From contig JACQDX010000104.1 in the NCBI GenBank assembly GCA_016200895.1, forward strand, positions 62,001 through 126,000: 64,000 nt of DNA, in the 5' to 3' direction. The notes under the pieces were generated by a model that was not told the origin of the DNA, ran no database searches, and saw only the letters and a list, made by a program, of their open reading frames with translations. This document shows, piece by piece, positions 1-8,357 of this stretch (the stretch's first letter is position 1; each line of letters starts with the position of its first letter). The position numbers and the translations under genes are program-made. Source of the DNA: Burkholderiales bacterium. GTDB taxonomy: Bacteria; Pseudomonadota; Gammaproteobacteria; Burkholderiales; Burkholderiaceae_D.

Positions 1-596
1 AAGAGTACGGTGATGGCGAGTATCGCACGGGTTTGTTCAGTCCTCTGATTGAACGTAACACGGTGGTACCAGTCAGCCGCTCCAAGGAATTTCAACCCAT
101 CAGTGACAGGCAGGAACAGATCGATATCAGGGTCTACCAGGGTGAAAGTCGCGAAACCAAAGACAATATTGCGCTGGGAGCCTTCACTCTTCCCCTGCCT
201 TTTACGCCGAATACGGATCGCAGTGTAGACATTCGTTTCACCTATGACATCAATGGCTTGCTGGAAGTGGAAGCTACCATTAAAGCCACGGGGGCAAAGC
301 AAAACCTGGTCATAGAACAAAATCCCGGCGCGATGTCGGCAGAGCAGCTTGAACGCAGCCTGGTGGCGATGCGTGCATTGAAAATACATCCGCGTGATCA
401 ACTTGAAAATCAGGCCCTGCTGGAACGCCTGAAACGGCTGTATGAACAAAATCTTGGTAACCGCCGTGAATGGGTTGCTGCACGCATCAGCCAGTATGAG
501 CAAATACTGGCACGACAAAACCCAAGGGAAATCGCCAAGGCCAATGAGGCGTTCACGGAAGTGCTGACCCGATTTGAGGGCACGCCCTTGTTATGA
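1..596 (+). CDS. hscC: Hsp70-family chaperone HscC, C-terminal part (5' end outside window)
   Basis: This is the 3' part of an Hsp70-class ATPase. The frame is open from base 3, so the gene starts upstream of the window. The visible residues cover the substrate-binding beta domain (the FSPLIERNT.VPVSR stretch, then the IRFTYDINGLLEVEA strand motif typical of DnaK/HscC) and a shortened helical lid. The lid carries the LKIHPRDQLENQALLERL pattern that I associate with HscC rather than DnaK. The ATPase domain is not in view. The stop overlaps the start of the next gene by four bases (ATGA), so the two are translationally coupled; the neighbour is a J-like protein, as in the E. coli hscC region. 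The HscC assignment is by recalled family sequence; a generic DnaK paralogue is the alternative. Confidence 0.85.
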   Translation, partial: EYGDGEYRTGLFSPLIERNTVVPVSRSKEFQPISDRQEQIDIRVYQGESRETKDNIALGAFTLPLPFTPNTDRSVDIRFTYDINGLLEVEATIKATGAKQNLVIEQNPGAMSAEQLERSLVAMRALKIHPRDQLENQALLERLKRLYEQNLGNRREWVAARISQYEQILARQNPREIAKANEAFTEVLTRFEGTPLL

Positions 597-1963
597 ATCC
601 CTTCGTCCACCTTGGTATTGCCGCCACAGATGACAAGCGGCAAATCAAACTTGCCTATGCCGCACGTCTGAAGCAGGTCAACCCTGAAGATGATCCTGAC
701 GGTTTCAAGGCCTTGCGGCAGGCTTATGAATTGGCTCTTTCCACAGCAAGCGATACTAACAAGGCGCCGGGCCCCAATTTCACTGAAGAGCTGCCAGATC
801 TGCCTGAGCTGGACATGGCAGCGATACTCCAGCCAGACACCAGGCCGGAGGAAGACCCATCCCTGCCCAGTACGACGGACCTGGATGCACAAATTTTATC
901 CTGGGGTGGTCAAACTCAGTCCCAAACCCAAACGGTACCGCCAGGGCCGCGCCCTGTGCCTCAAGCTGTTGAACAAACTCAGCAAAAGACAGAGGTACCT
1001 GGCGGTTTTCCTGGACATGTGCTAGACCAGCCTTTGGACTGGTCCGTCAATCTGGATTTAAATCTGGAATCTGACAATACCCTGGAACAGCAACTGAGGC
1101 AAAAATGGAAACCGGGCCCACGTCCTCAAATTGCTTATTTCTCGAACAAGACAAATCTTAAAAATATTGCGCAGTCAGATTCTGAAATGCCCGGGCAAGG
1201 CAGCAGCAATGCTGCCACTGGTAATCACCCACCTGACGCAGCAACTGCGGCCCTGCAAGTTTGTAACATATTGCTGAGGACTGATGCCCGTCAGCAAGAA
1301 GCAAAGCTCAGGCAATTACTGGAGCAGCCAGCCTGGGGAAATCTGGATTTCAAGGTCAGGCTGGAACAGGCTTTTGTGCAGGTAATCAATGAATCCTTCG
1401 ACGTGCGCTACCCACTGGTCAAACTTTTGACTGCGTATTACGACTGGAAAAACTTATTGCCCAAGCGCCGCCAGCATTCGGCAGCAGTCATCAACCTGGT
1501 CAGGCGTGCTAACGCGCGCGAGTGGCGTCGTGACATGGAGAGCCTGCCCTATGGCACACCGACAGCTGCCGCTTTTCAATTATTGATGGCTATTCCAAAC
1601 GAAGAAAAGTTCAAGGTCTTTGCAGAAATTCATGAACAGCTCCTGGCTATGCACAAGTTGTTACGGGAGTTAGGTTCAGACAAGAAAGATGCCTTGCAAT
1701 ATGAAGTTAATCGTGAATCTGTCAGTTGGTGGCAGAACTATGTCGATATGCGCCTTACCTTGCAGCCGGACCAGAATTCAAAAAGGCCACCGCAAAAGAA
1801 AGTCGCAAAAAAAACGCCCCAAAAAGCAGAGGAAAAATGGACCCCGGCACGGCTGCAGAAATATGTACTCAGGTCCGTAGTTGGCATGTATTTACTGACC
1901 TGCATCATGACCGGGCTCTTTTCCGACACCTTGGACAAGCTGCTTGATTTTCTTGGCCTTTGA
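593..1963 (+). CDS. J-domain-like co-chaperone partner of HscC, membrane-anchored
   Basis: The protein has 456 residues. The first ~50 look like a J-domain fold (HLGI start, AYAARLKQ helix, FKALRQAYELAL helix), as in the DjlB/DjlC proteins encoded beside E. coli hscC. The canonical HPD tripeptide is not visible; the loop reads VNPEDDPD instead. A Pro/Gln-rich linker follows (about residues 70-210), then a helical region and a single hydrophobic segment at the extreme C-terminus (VVGMYLLTCIMTGLF), which predicts a tail anchor. The ATG overlaps the hscC stop. It probably recruits the Hsp70 partner to the inner membrane. The partner assignment is inference from overlap and synteny. Confidence 0.7.
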   Translation: MNPFVHLGIAATDDKRQIKLAYAARLKQVNPEDDPDGFKALRQAYELALSTASDTNKAPGPNFTEELPDLPELDMAAILQPDTRPEEDPSLPSTTDLDAQILSWGGQTQSQTQTVPPGPRPVPQAVEQTQQKTEVPGGFPGHVLDQPLDWSVNLDLNLESDNTLEQQLRQKWKPGPRPQIAYFSNKTNLKNIAQSDSEMPGQGSSNAATGNHPPDAATAALQVCNILLRTDARQQEAKLRQLLEQPAWGNLDFKVRLEQAFVQVINESFDVRYPLVKLLTAYYDWKNLLPKRRQHSAAVINLVRRANAREWRRDMESLPYGTPTAAAFQLLMAIPNEEKFKVFAEIHEQLLAMHKLLRELGSDKKDALQYEVNRESVSWWQNYVDMRLTLQPDQNSKRPPQKKVAKKTPQKAEEKWTPARLQKYVLRSVVGMYLLTCIMTGLFSDTLDKLLDFLGL

Positions 1964-2017
1964 GACTGGTTTCATCATATGAGCTGGGAAGGGAGATGGC
2001 TGTGCTTGAATAAACTT

Positions 2018-2896
2018 CTATTCCCTCTTTGTTAATGCCAAACTATAAGAAGCTAGACTGTAAGCAAGGCCTGCGATAAAACCCAGCTTGGGGTCAAAAA
2101 CAGCCAAAGCAAGCACACCACAGATACAGCCGGTTGCATGATACAAGGAATCCTCTCCACGTATTTTTGCCTGCAGCGCAGATGCCATCGCTGCTACAGC
2201 CAGTATAATAGCGCTGTAAAAATACCAGTCCAGAAAATGTCCCGGATGGATATCAAACACAGATGCTGCAAATGCTTCTTCGGCAAAATTCCCCTGTTTA
2301 TATAAAAAGTTAAACAAACTGGAGAAATTAAAACTCAGGGGCGGCAGTGAATTCAAATAACTTGCCGAACAAACGATGAGCAGGGCTAAAATACCTTTGA
2401 ATAGTGAAAATAAACCCCAAGCGCTGGGCTGCCTGCTCATCCATGCGAGACTAACGGGGTAGTTGTTACTATCTGCGGGCGAGAACAGGTTTTTCAGGCT
2501 CACAAACATGCCCAGGCTGGTGAGCAGCATGAATACCAGATATACGAGGTTTTGCGTTGAATGCCGAGCATCCTGAAACTTGGGCTGTGCATACACTACG
2601 CCCAGTGTCAGTGCAGCGATTGCGGCAAATATAAATCCTGCGTATTTGCTTTTTTGTGGCTTGCGCACCAGCCCCGCCCAGATATGCAGCAAAGGTGTGC
2701 ACAATGCATAGGAACCCAACAGCAAGAACAGCATGAACAGGAACTGCATGGCAAATGCACCCAGACTCAGTCCGCGGCCATAAAGATTTGTCGCCACAGC
2801 CGCAAGCAACCAGGTAAGCGGTGCAAACAGGGGTGCCAGCACGAATGCCTGAAAGGGGATGCGCTGTGCGCTGCTATTGTAGTGATCAGTCGGCAT
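2018..2896 (-). CDS. Multi-pass inner-membrane protein of unknown function, third gene of the Thg1-like operon
   Basis: The protein has 292 residues with about eight hydrophobic segments (for example residues 20-38, 45-68, 83-103, 118-133, 163-180, 224-240) and no signal peptide. I do not recognise the family. Its ATG lies inside the end of the Thg1-like gene (11-base overlap, different frame), so it is translated with the two upstream genes for the kinase-like protein and the guanylyltransferase-like protein. The coupling suggests a shared role, perhaps anchoring or sensing for the RNA-repair pair, but nothing in its sequence shows this. Confidence 0.6.
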   Translation of the reverse strand: MPTDHYNSSAQRIPFQAFVLAPLFAPLTWLLAAVATNLYGRGLSLGAFAMQFLFMLFLLLGSYALCTPLLHIWAGLVRKPQKSKYAGFIFAAIAALTLGVVYAQPKFQDARHSTQNLVYLVFMLLTSLGMFVSLKNLFSPADSNNYPVSLAWMSRQPSAWGLFSLFKGILALLIVCSASYLNSLPPLSFNFSSLFNFLYKQGNFAEEAFAASVFDIHPGHFLDWYFYSAIILAVAAMASALQAKIRGEDSLYHATGCICGVLALAVFDPKLGFIAGLAYSLASYSLALTKRE

Positions 2897-3653
2897 CGCT
2901 TTTTAATAATTGCCACAAAAACTCACTATATCCGTCCCCTTGCGGCAATTCATAGTCTGTCTTCAAGACTTTTCTTGTGCTGACAACTTCTTTATTTTCT
3001 TTCGGGTTGAAGCCAATTCTCTCTTCTTCAAGCATATACAGGCCAGTACCGCGTTTTTGCCATAGAGGCAGGGTCTTGAAATTGATATCCCTGCTTTGCA
3101 GTAAAGTTTCTTTTTCAGCCAGTGACTTGCCTTCTATGAAGTTGGTGGTTTCGTTTTGTGATTTTCCTTCTTTCCTGAGTTGCCAGTAGCAATGTGCATT
3201 CAAGGCATTCCTATTGGCATCTTCATTTCTCCAGCGAAAATAATCGACGACCAGATTCTGGCTAGGCAACTGGCAGATGCGGCAATCGAAAGCGGCTACC
3301 TGGCCAAGCATCAAGCTGAATTTGGCGGATGCTTCACCTGCCAGCAGGGAGTTGTATTTGCGTAATTTGCGGCCAAAGGCATTGATATGCAGGTCAAACA
3401 ACAAGGAAATCTCATCGCTCTGGTTATAGGTATAGACCACCTTGAAGCCACAATTCATCAGATGCTTGCAGGTTTCCACCATCAGATCGCGGAACCTGAT
3501 GTCAAATGGTGCTTCGAATGCGCAGGTTTCTTTGGTCAGACGGGTAAAGCCACGACCATCGATGCGCGCCACCATATAAGTTCCGGCAGGGACACAATCA
3601 TCATGCGCAGTTTCATAAGCACGCATGACTTTTTCCAGTTCATCAAATTTCAT
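2886..3653 (-). CDS. Thg1-like protein, tRNA(His) guanylyltransferase family 3'-5' RNA polymerase
   Basis: The protein has 255 residues. Thg1-family enzymes add nucleotides to RNA 5' ends in the 3'-5' direction; eukaryotic Thg1 adds G-1 to tRNA(His), while bacterial Thg1-like proteins mainly repair 5'-truncated tRNAs. Visible hallmarks are the first metal-binding motif RIDGRGFTRLT (about residue 30) and the palm motif YNQSDEISLLF (about residue 75), followed by the KYNSLLAGEASAKFS helix. The ATG at 3653 overlaps the kinase gene stop as ATGA; an upstream in-frame TTG at 3662 is less likely. Bacteria that encode G-1 in tRNA(His) do not need Thg1 for maturation, so a repair role is the better inference. 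The co-transcribed P-loop kinase supports it. Confidence 0.85.
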   Translation of the reverse strand: MKFDELEKVMRAYETAHDDCVPAGTYMVARIDGRGFTRLTKETCAFEAPFDIRFRDLMVETCKHLMNCGFKVVYTYNQSDEISLLFDLHINAFGRKLRKYNSLLAGEASAKFSLMLGQVAAFDCRICQLPSQNLVVDYFRWRNEDANRNALNAHCYWQLRKEGKSQNETTNFIEGKSLAEKETLLQSRDINFKTLPLWQKRGTGLYMLEEERIGFNPKENKEVVSTRKVLKTDYELPQGDGYSEFLWQLLKSDAD

Positions 3654-4099
3654 TTTTTCCAATCAGTGGCAGTCAATTTGCCATCTATAAAATCGACGTA
3701 ATACATGTGGTCAAAGCCCTCATCATAGTCAGGGATTTCCAGTTTTCTATGTGTATCCAGTATGCCGACCTTTGGCACCAGGTCTTTGCCTTGCCGCTGG
3801 CTATTCCATGTCAGTGTTCTTTCCAGATCGGTTTTGAAATAATACGCAGTCAGACGATAATGTCTGGCCTTGATTTTTTCTATATATTGTTGACGTCCCG
3901 CTTTGGTGACATTGGTGTTGTCGATGACCAGGGGCATACTGGATTCAAAGCACAACTCCAGCAGCTTTGTTTCCCTTGATTTGGTCTTGAGCAGGTCATT
4001 ACTGATGCGCAGATGGGAATTGAAGAAATGTTCTTTGTAAAAAGACGATTTCCCGCTGGCTTGTAGTCCGATAAAAATGATAGCTTCCATAGTCGCCAT
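3650..4099 (-). CDS. P-loop polynucleotide-kinase-like ATPase (AAA_33 type)
   Basis: The protein has 149 residues. The Walker A motif GLQASGKSSF sits at the N-terminus, followed by SNDLLKT and VIDNTNVTKAGRQQYI, the DNTN signature of T4 Pnk-like 5' kinases. The protein is a single kinase domain without a phosphatase module. The family phosphorylates 5'-OH ends of RNA or DNA. The ATG at 4099 overlaps a TATAAT-like box, so the in-frame ATG at 4090 is a real alternative. It is the first gene of the operon with the Thg1-like polymerase and the membrane protein. Kinase plus 3'-5' polymerase would let a cell heal a damaged tRNA 5' end; this pathway is inferred from the neighbourhood. Confidence 0.75.
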   Translation of the reverse strand: MATMEAIIFIGLQASGKSSFYKEHFFNSHLRISNDLLKTKSRETKLLELCFESSMPLVIDNTNVTKAGRQQYIEKIKARHYRLTAYYFKTDLERTLTWNSQRQGKDLVPKVGILDTHRKLEIPDYDEGFDHMYYVDFIDGKLTATDWKK

Positions 4100-4144
4100 T
4101 ATAACCAGCGCCTGAGCTTCATCCTGCCATTTGTATATTTTCCC

Positions 4145-5083
4145 TTATTGGTATTTGATGAGGGACTGATGCGCAACAGCACGGCGAAACTCTCCAGGGG
4201 GCATGCCATGGACACGTTTGAACGCACGTTTAAACGCCTCGTCAGATTCATAACCTATCATGTCGGCAATCTCCCCCAGGGACTTATCGTTTTGCCGCAG
4301 CAGGCAACTGGCTTTGAACATGCGCCATTTGGTCAGGTATTCCAGTGGCGTTTCACCGACCTTTTCTTTGAAGCGCAGGGCAAAGGCAGAACGTGACATC
4401 AGGGCTATCTGTGCCAATGCTTCCACTGTCCAGGCCTGCGCCATATTCTGATGCATGGCGCGCAGGGCTGCACCGAGTTTTTTATCTGCCAATGCCGCAA
4501 ACCAGCCCAGCTCGTCAGCGCCTGCATGAGCAATGTGGGCGCGTATGGCCTGTACAAAGATGATGTCTGCCAGGCGGCTTACTACCAGGCTGGAACCCAG
4601 ATCAGTACTGGTGGCCTCCAGCGCCAGGATTTGCAGGCTGGCTTGTAAAGCCTCATTGCGCTGGCTGTCTGTACGCACATGCAATACACCAGGTATCAGG
4701 CTGGTCAACGACAGGGCAGAACTCTGGTCGTAAGAAAACCAGCCGCAGATGATGGTGGCACGTTCACCCTGACCCGAGCCCAATTCCACCAGACCACCTA
4801 TCTTGTCGCGCACTGCCTGGGTGCAGCTCACCCTGGCGCTGTCCAGGCTACTGCACAAGATATAAGGTAAACCGCCAGCCATGACATAGCAGTCACCTGT
4901 CTGCATGATGATTGGCTCGGACATATCTTCCATCTGGAACAGGCAACTGCCCTTGACGACCAGGCCGAACCTGGCACTTTTGCCACCTGCCAGGCTCAGG
5001 CCCCAGGGCGCTATGGTTTCCAGCTTAGCATAAATGGCGCTTTGCACGCGCATGGCGGCAAATACGTCGTCTAGTGGATCCAT
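4145..5083 (-). CDS. AraC-family transcriptional regulator with N-terminal cupin domain
   Basis: The protein has 312 residues. The N-terminal half is an AraC_N cupin-like effector domain (GLVVKGSCLFQMED, then MQTGDCYVMAGG). The C-terminal ~100 residues carry two helix-turn-helix motifs, including SRSAFALRFKEKVGETPLEYL and IGYESDEAFKRAFKRVHGMPPGEFR. I place the start at 5083 (MDPLDDVF) because a GGAGGTGA Shine-Dalgarno lies just upstream; the longer frame to 5149 has none. It is divergent from the MDR dehydrogenase at 5355, with one 100 bp repeat element between them, and is a candidate regulator of that gene. Confidence 0.85.
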   Translation of the reverse strand: MDPLDDVFAAMRVQSAIYAKLETIAPWGLSLAGGKSARFGLVVKGSCLFQMEDMSEPIIMQTGDCYVMAGGLPYILCSSLDSARVSCTQAVRDKIGGLVELGSGQGERATIICGWFSYDQSSALSLTSLIPGVLHVRTDSQRNEALQASLQILALEATSTDLGSSLVVSRLADIIFVQAIRAHIAHAGADELGWFAALADKKLGAALRAMHQNMAQAWTVEALAQIALMSRSAFALRFKEKVGETPLEYLTKWRMFKASCLLRQNDKSLGEIADMIGYESDEAFKRAFKRVHGMPPGEFRRAVAHQSLIKYQ

Positions 5084-5224
5084 TTCACCTCCGGTTTGTA
5101 CGAATGTGCAAAACAGCTTCCATGAATTGGACGATCTGCTACTAAGCATGGACTGCCTGCATAGTTTGAGCAGCTAAGGCTCACTAGAATATCACTTATC
5201 GCGATGTCACAAATTTCCTTATTG

Positions 5225-5324
5225 GGACTTACGCAAAATTGTCCCAGCAAGGCGACGGCGACGAAGACAGTACTTTAGTACGGCGAGGAGCTGCAACGCA
5301 GCTGGGGCTGTTTTGCGTAAGTCC
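5225..5324. repeat. 100-bp inverted-repeat element, copy 1 (MITE-like)
   Basis: The element begins GGACTTACGCAAAA and ends with its exact reverse complement TTTTGCGTAAGTCC. Inside are CCAGCAAGGCG, the palindrome GTACTTTAGTAC and the small hairpin AGCTGCAACGCAGCT. Copies 2 and 3 at 8211 and 49310 share ends and core. There is no coding capacity. It sits between the AraC gene and the dehydrogenase. A non-autonomous transposable element with ~14-17 bp terminal inverted repeats is the likeliest reading; a structured intergenic repeat of REP type is the alternative. Confidence 0.85.
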
Positions 5325-5354
5325 TACTTATCAAACTATGTATTGGAGAGAATT

Positions 5355-6371
5355 ATGCAAGCCTATCATCTGGACAGCAGTGGCAATATGGGCGGTCTGG
5401 TATTGCGCGACACCAGCACCCCAGAGCCTGGAGACTATGAGGTATTGGTGCGTGTCCATGCGAGGTCTTTGAATTTTCGCGATACCATGATCATGCAGGG
5501 GCGTTACCCGCTCCCCGCAGTATCTGGCGTAGTGCCGCTCAGTGACGGCGCTGGCGAAGTTGTTGCGGTGGGGAGCAATGTGAAGCGGTTTGCCATTGGC
5601 GACAAGGTGGCCGGCAGCTATTTCCCGCAATGGCAATCTGGTCGCTTGACGATGGAGCAGGCAGCCGAACAATATGGCTGCACCCGTGATGGCATGCTGG
5701 CAGAGTATGTGCTGGCCAATGAGCAAGGCCTGGTCAGGACACCGCAACACTTGTCGTATGCAGAAGCAGCCTGCTTGCCCTGCGCCGCGTTGACTGCCTG
5801 GTCAGCGCTGAATGGCCCGCGTCGCATTATTCCCGGTGAAACCGTACTCACCATAGGTACGGGTGGTGTGGCCCTGTTCGCAACACAGTTTGCCAGAATG
5901 GCTGGTGCCCGCGTGATAGCCATTACCTCCAGTGCAGTCAAAGCTGCTGTGCTGAAAGAGCATGGCGCGCACGAGGTTGTCAACTATGTGGAACATCCCG
6001 ACTGGGACAAGCAAGTCCGGGCACTAACTGCCGGACGCGGCATGGACCATGTCATTGAAACCGGCAGTATTGCTACTTTACCCAAGTCCATCAATTCCGC
6101 AGCGCTTGATTGCCAATTGACCCTGATCGCTGCGCTGGCTTCTTCTGCCAAGGCGGGTGATGCTCTTGACCCACGCATTTTCGCGGGGCTGCTCAATATC
6201 CGCCGTGTTTTTGTCGGTAGTCGCAATGATTTTGAAGAAATGAATCGCGCCTTGGAACTGCATCAGTTGCGACCCAGGATAGACAAGGTGTTTGCATGGG
6301 AAGAGGCCGGGCTCGCCTATCAGCATTTTGAGTCACGCCAGCATATGGGCAAAGTCGTCATCGTCGGTTAG
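5355..6371 (+). CDS. Zinc-independent alcohol dehydrogenase / quinone oxidoreductase family (MDR) protein
   Basis: The protein has 338 residues of the medium-chain dehydrogenase/reductase superfamily. It has the N-terminal GroES-like domain (LNFRDTMIMQGRYP, GAGEVVAVGSNV, GDKV) and a Rossmann domain with the nucleotide motif TIGTGGVALFATQFA followed by GARVIAITSS. No structural-zinc cysteine cluster is visible. The start at 5355 is set by GGAGAG five bases upstream; the ORF extends further 5' without a ribosome site. A SnoaL-like gene follows at 45 bases and a convergent TetR gene ends the block. The substrate is unknown. Confidence 0.85.
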   Translation: MQAYHLDSSGNMGGLVLRDTSTPEPGDYEVLVRVHARSLNFRDTMIMQGRYPLPAVSGVVPLSDGAGEVVAVGSNVKRFAIGDKVAGSYFPQWQSGRLTMEQAAEQYGCTRDGMLAEYVLANEQGLVRTPQHLSYAEAACLPCAALTAWSALNGPRRIIPGETVLTIGTGGVALFATQFARMAGARVIAITSSAVKAAVLKEHGAHEVVNYVEHPDWDKQVRALTAGRGMDHVIETGSIATLPKSINSAALDCQLTLIAALASSAKAGDALDPRIFAGLLNIRRVFVGSRNDFEEMNRALELHQLRPRIDKVFAWEEAGLAYQHFESRQHMGKVVIVG

Positions 6372-6415
6372 CAAGCGGACGCTGCGCATCTCAACATAAA
6401 AACCAGGGAAAAAAT

Positions 6416-6796
6416 ATGAACACCGAATTAAATATCAATACACTGGCAGAAGATTATATCGCTGTCTGGAATGAGCCAGATGAGGCGCAACGCAAAGCCC
6501 GTATCCGCCGCCTGTGGGCAAAAAATGGCAAGCATTTCACGCCATCAATGGCTGTGCATGGCTATGAAGAATTGGATGCGCGGGTTACCACTGCCTATCA
6601 GAAATGGGTGCAACAGGCAGGCTATCGTTTCCATCATTGCGGCGAAGTACAGGACCATCATCTTGGTGTGTACTTTCAGTGGGAAATGCGGGACGCCAAC
6701 GGCAAGACTGTTTCCGTCGGCTTCGACTTTTTGCAGCTGGATGAAGCTGGTGCCATCATTTCTGATCACCAGTTCCTGGGCAAGAATCCAGCTTGA
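6416..6796 (+). CDS. SnoaL-like / NTF2-fold protein
   Basis: The protein has 126 residues with the pattern of the NTF2-like superfamily: an early EDYIAVWNEPDEAQRKARIRRLW helix, a pocket strand FHHCGEVQDHHLGVYFQWEM, and a terminal GFDFLQLDEAGAIISDHQF. These folds act as isomerases, hydratases or plain ligand binders. It lies 44 bases after the MDR dehydrogenase and is probably co-transcribed, so it may act on the same small molecule. Specific activity cannot be read from the sequence. Confidence 0.75.
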   Translation: MNTELNINTLAEDYIAVWNEPDEAQRKARIRRLWAKNGKHFTPSMAVHGYEELDARVTTAYQKWVQQAGYRFHHCGEVQDHHLGVYFQWEMRDANGKTVSVGFDFLQLDEAGAIISDHQFLGKNPA

Positions 6797-6837
6797 GGTG
6801 GGCATGATCTCAATCGGACCTGCTTCAATGATGCCGC

Positions 6838-7476
6838 CTAACTGATGCTGGTCGTCGAGCGTATACCTTCTGTAATGAACTTCAGCAAATGTGGTGCCGC
6901 CAGGTCAGCCCGGCGAGCAGGGCACAAGCCATCAGACAGGCGTTCGATGCGTGTGTCCACCACATGATGCAACAGGGCACCCAGGGCGAACTGATAGCTC
7001 CAGTAGACGCTGTCAGCCGAGGCATGGGGCAGGGCGTCGTGCAGGGCGGCGATGAATTCGCGTGCCATGGGGTCGTAAAACTCGCGGGTGATGCGATCGC
7101 TGGCTTCGTGCTGGTCAATCACACCGCGCATGACCATGCGTGAAAAATTTGCCCCTTCGGCTTTTTCATTGAGTTTTAATACCGGCATCACAAAGGCCGC
7201 GATAATGGCTTCAAGTGTAGTGCCGGGGGCACTATGTGTGCGTGCATGACGCAAGCCATTCAGGCGTTCGGCGATATAACCGCTGTGGTGCTCGTAGATG
7301 GCGTGATACAACTCATTTTTTGCCCCAAAGTAATAACCGATCAGGGCGATGGGTACACCAGCCTCATGGGCGATGTCGCGTATGGACACACCTTCGTAAC
7401 TTTGGGCGGCAAAGCATTTCTCTGCGGCAATGAGAATCGCGCGCTTTTTTCCACTTAGTTCTTCAACAGAGCTCAT
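6838..7476 (-). CDS. TetR-family transcriptional regulator
   Basis: The protein has 212 residues. The N-terminal HTH is clear (AILIAAEKCFAAQSYEGVSIRDIAHEAGVPIALIGYYFGAKNELYHAIY), and the rest is a helical ligand domain resembling the CerR/YbiH type C-terminal domain (VMRGVIDQHEAS, then AALHDALPHASADSVYWSYQFALGALLHHVVDTRIERLSDG). I use the ATG at 7476; the longer frame begins with a TTG. It converges on the SnoaL-like gene and is a candidate repressor of the preceding MDR/SnoaL pair or of itself. The effector is unknown. Confidence 0.85.
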   Translation of the reverse strand: MSSVEELSGKKRAILIAAEKCFAAQSYEGVSIRDIAHEAGVPIALIGYYFGAKNELYHAIYEHHSGYIAERLNGLRHARTHSAPGTTLEAIIAAFVMPVLKLNEKAEGANFSRMVMRGVIDQHEASDRITREFYDPMAREFIAALHDALPHASADSVYWSYQFALGALLHHVVDTRIERLSDGLCPARRADLAAPHLLKFITEGIRSTTSIS

Positions 7477-7762
7477 GAGCTGATCCGACCAAATTGGCAA
7501 ACATGCGAAGTATATGAATTAATACAAAACTCTGCCGAATTGTACGGTCGTTCAGTTTATTGTCTATGCGCACTGCAACATAGTCCAATTTCGTGGTGCG
7601 CTTTGTTGTATGCACAAACATTGGGCGAAAATGCATTGTATTTGACTGACAGCTGCCATAAATTGCATCAAAATAGAATGAACGTATTTTTTAGGGCCAT
7701 ACTGGATAGTAATTGGCCCGGTAATTGGTCCGTATACCCGGTAAAGAAAAGCGACATCCTTC

Positions 7763-8146
7763 ATGAGTGACACCACCCGCATCGACAAATGGCTATGGGC
7801 AGCCAGATTCTTTAAAACCCGCAGCCTGGCAACCAATGCCATAGAACTGGGCCGCGCCCTGCAAAACGAACAGCGCGTCAAGCCTGCACATAATGTCAAA
7901 GTCGGCGACTTGATAGAGGTGCAGCAGGCAGAACAGGTGTGGCAGGTCAGGATATTGCGCATACTGGAAACGCGAGGCTCGGCAACCATCGCCCAGACTA
8001 TGTATGAAGAAACCGCAGAGAGCGCGGCAAAACGCGCCAAAGTGGCAGAAGACAGAAAGTATTTCCGTGAACCGACAGCGAAGCTGACAACGAGACCAAC
8101 CAAGCGTGACAGAAGACAGCTGGACCAGACGCATAATCAGGAATAA
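7763..8146 (+). CDS. hslR: Hsp15-like S4-domain RNA-binding protein
   Basis: The protein has 127 residues. The S4 domain fills the first ~60 residues (RIDKWLWAARFFKTRSLATNAIELGRALQNEQRVKPAHNVKVGD), followed by a basic tail (RAKVAEDRKYFREPT..RPTKRDRRQLD) as in heat-shock protein 15. Hsp15 binds stalled 50S subunits carrying nascent chains and helps recycle them. Length and order match the family. Upstream (7709-7732) lie two tandem 12-base units GTAATTGGYCCG of unknown meaning. It stands alone in its orientation, between a TetR gene and repeat copy 2. Confidence 0.88.
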   Translation: MSDTTRIDKWLWAARFFKTRSLATNAIELGRALQNEQRVKPAHNVKVGDLIEVQQAEQVWQVRILRILETRGSATIAQTMYEETAESAAKRAKVAEDRKYFREPTAKLTTRPTKRDRRQLDQTHNQE

Positions 8147-8210
8147 GCCAGGAATGAGTCAAGACTAAGCAGAAAACAAAAAAACGAAAGGGTAGGAGGC
8201 AAAGCAATCA

Positions 8211-8321
8211 GGACTTACGCAAAATTGTCCCAGCAAGGCGCAGCGACGAAGACAGTACTTTAGTACCGAATTTGATAAATGCGGACGCTGTAACGCAGCT
8301 GGGGCGGTTTTGCGTAAGTCC
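8211..8321. repeat. Inverted-repeat element, copy 2 (111 bp, variant core)
   Basis: It has the same ends as the 5225 copy; here the inverted repeat extends to 17 bp (TCAGGACTTACGCAAAA and its complement, counting the flanking TCA/TGA). The right half differs: after TTTAGTAC it reads CGAATTTGATAAATGCGGACG before rejoining the common AACGCAGCTGGGGCGG. It lies between hslR and the promoter of the TetR gene at 8472. Confidence 0.85.
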
Positions 8322-8357
8322 TGATATAGATACTCTCCTCTAAAGACGCAATCTGGT

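Noticed and set aside
5239..5472. Plus-strand frame through repeat copy 1 into the dehydrogenase
   Set aside because: It translates the repeat and then the wrong frame of the dehydrogenase; the GGAGAG site supports the start at 5355 instead.
7709..7732. Two tandem 12-base units GTAATTGGYCCG upstream of hslR
   Set aside because: Only two copies and no known motif; could be chance duplication.
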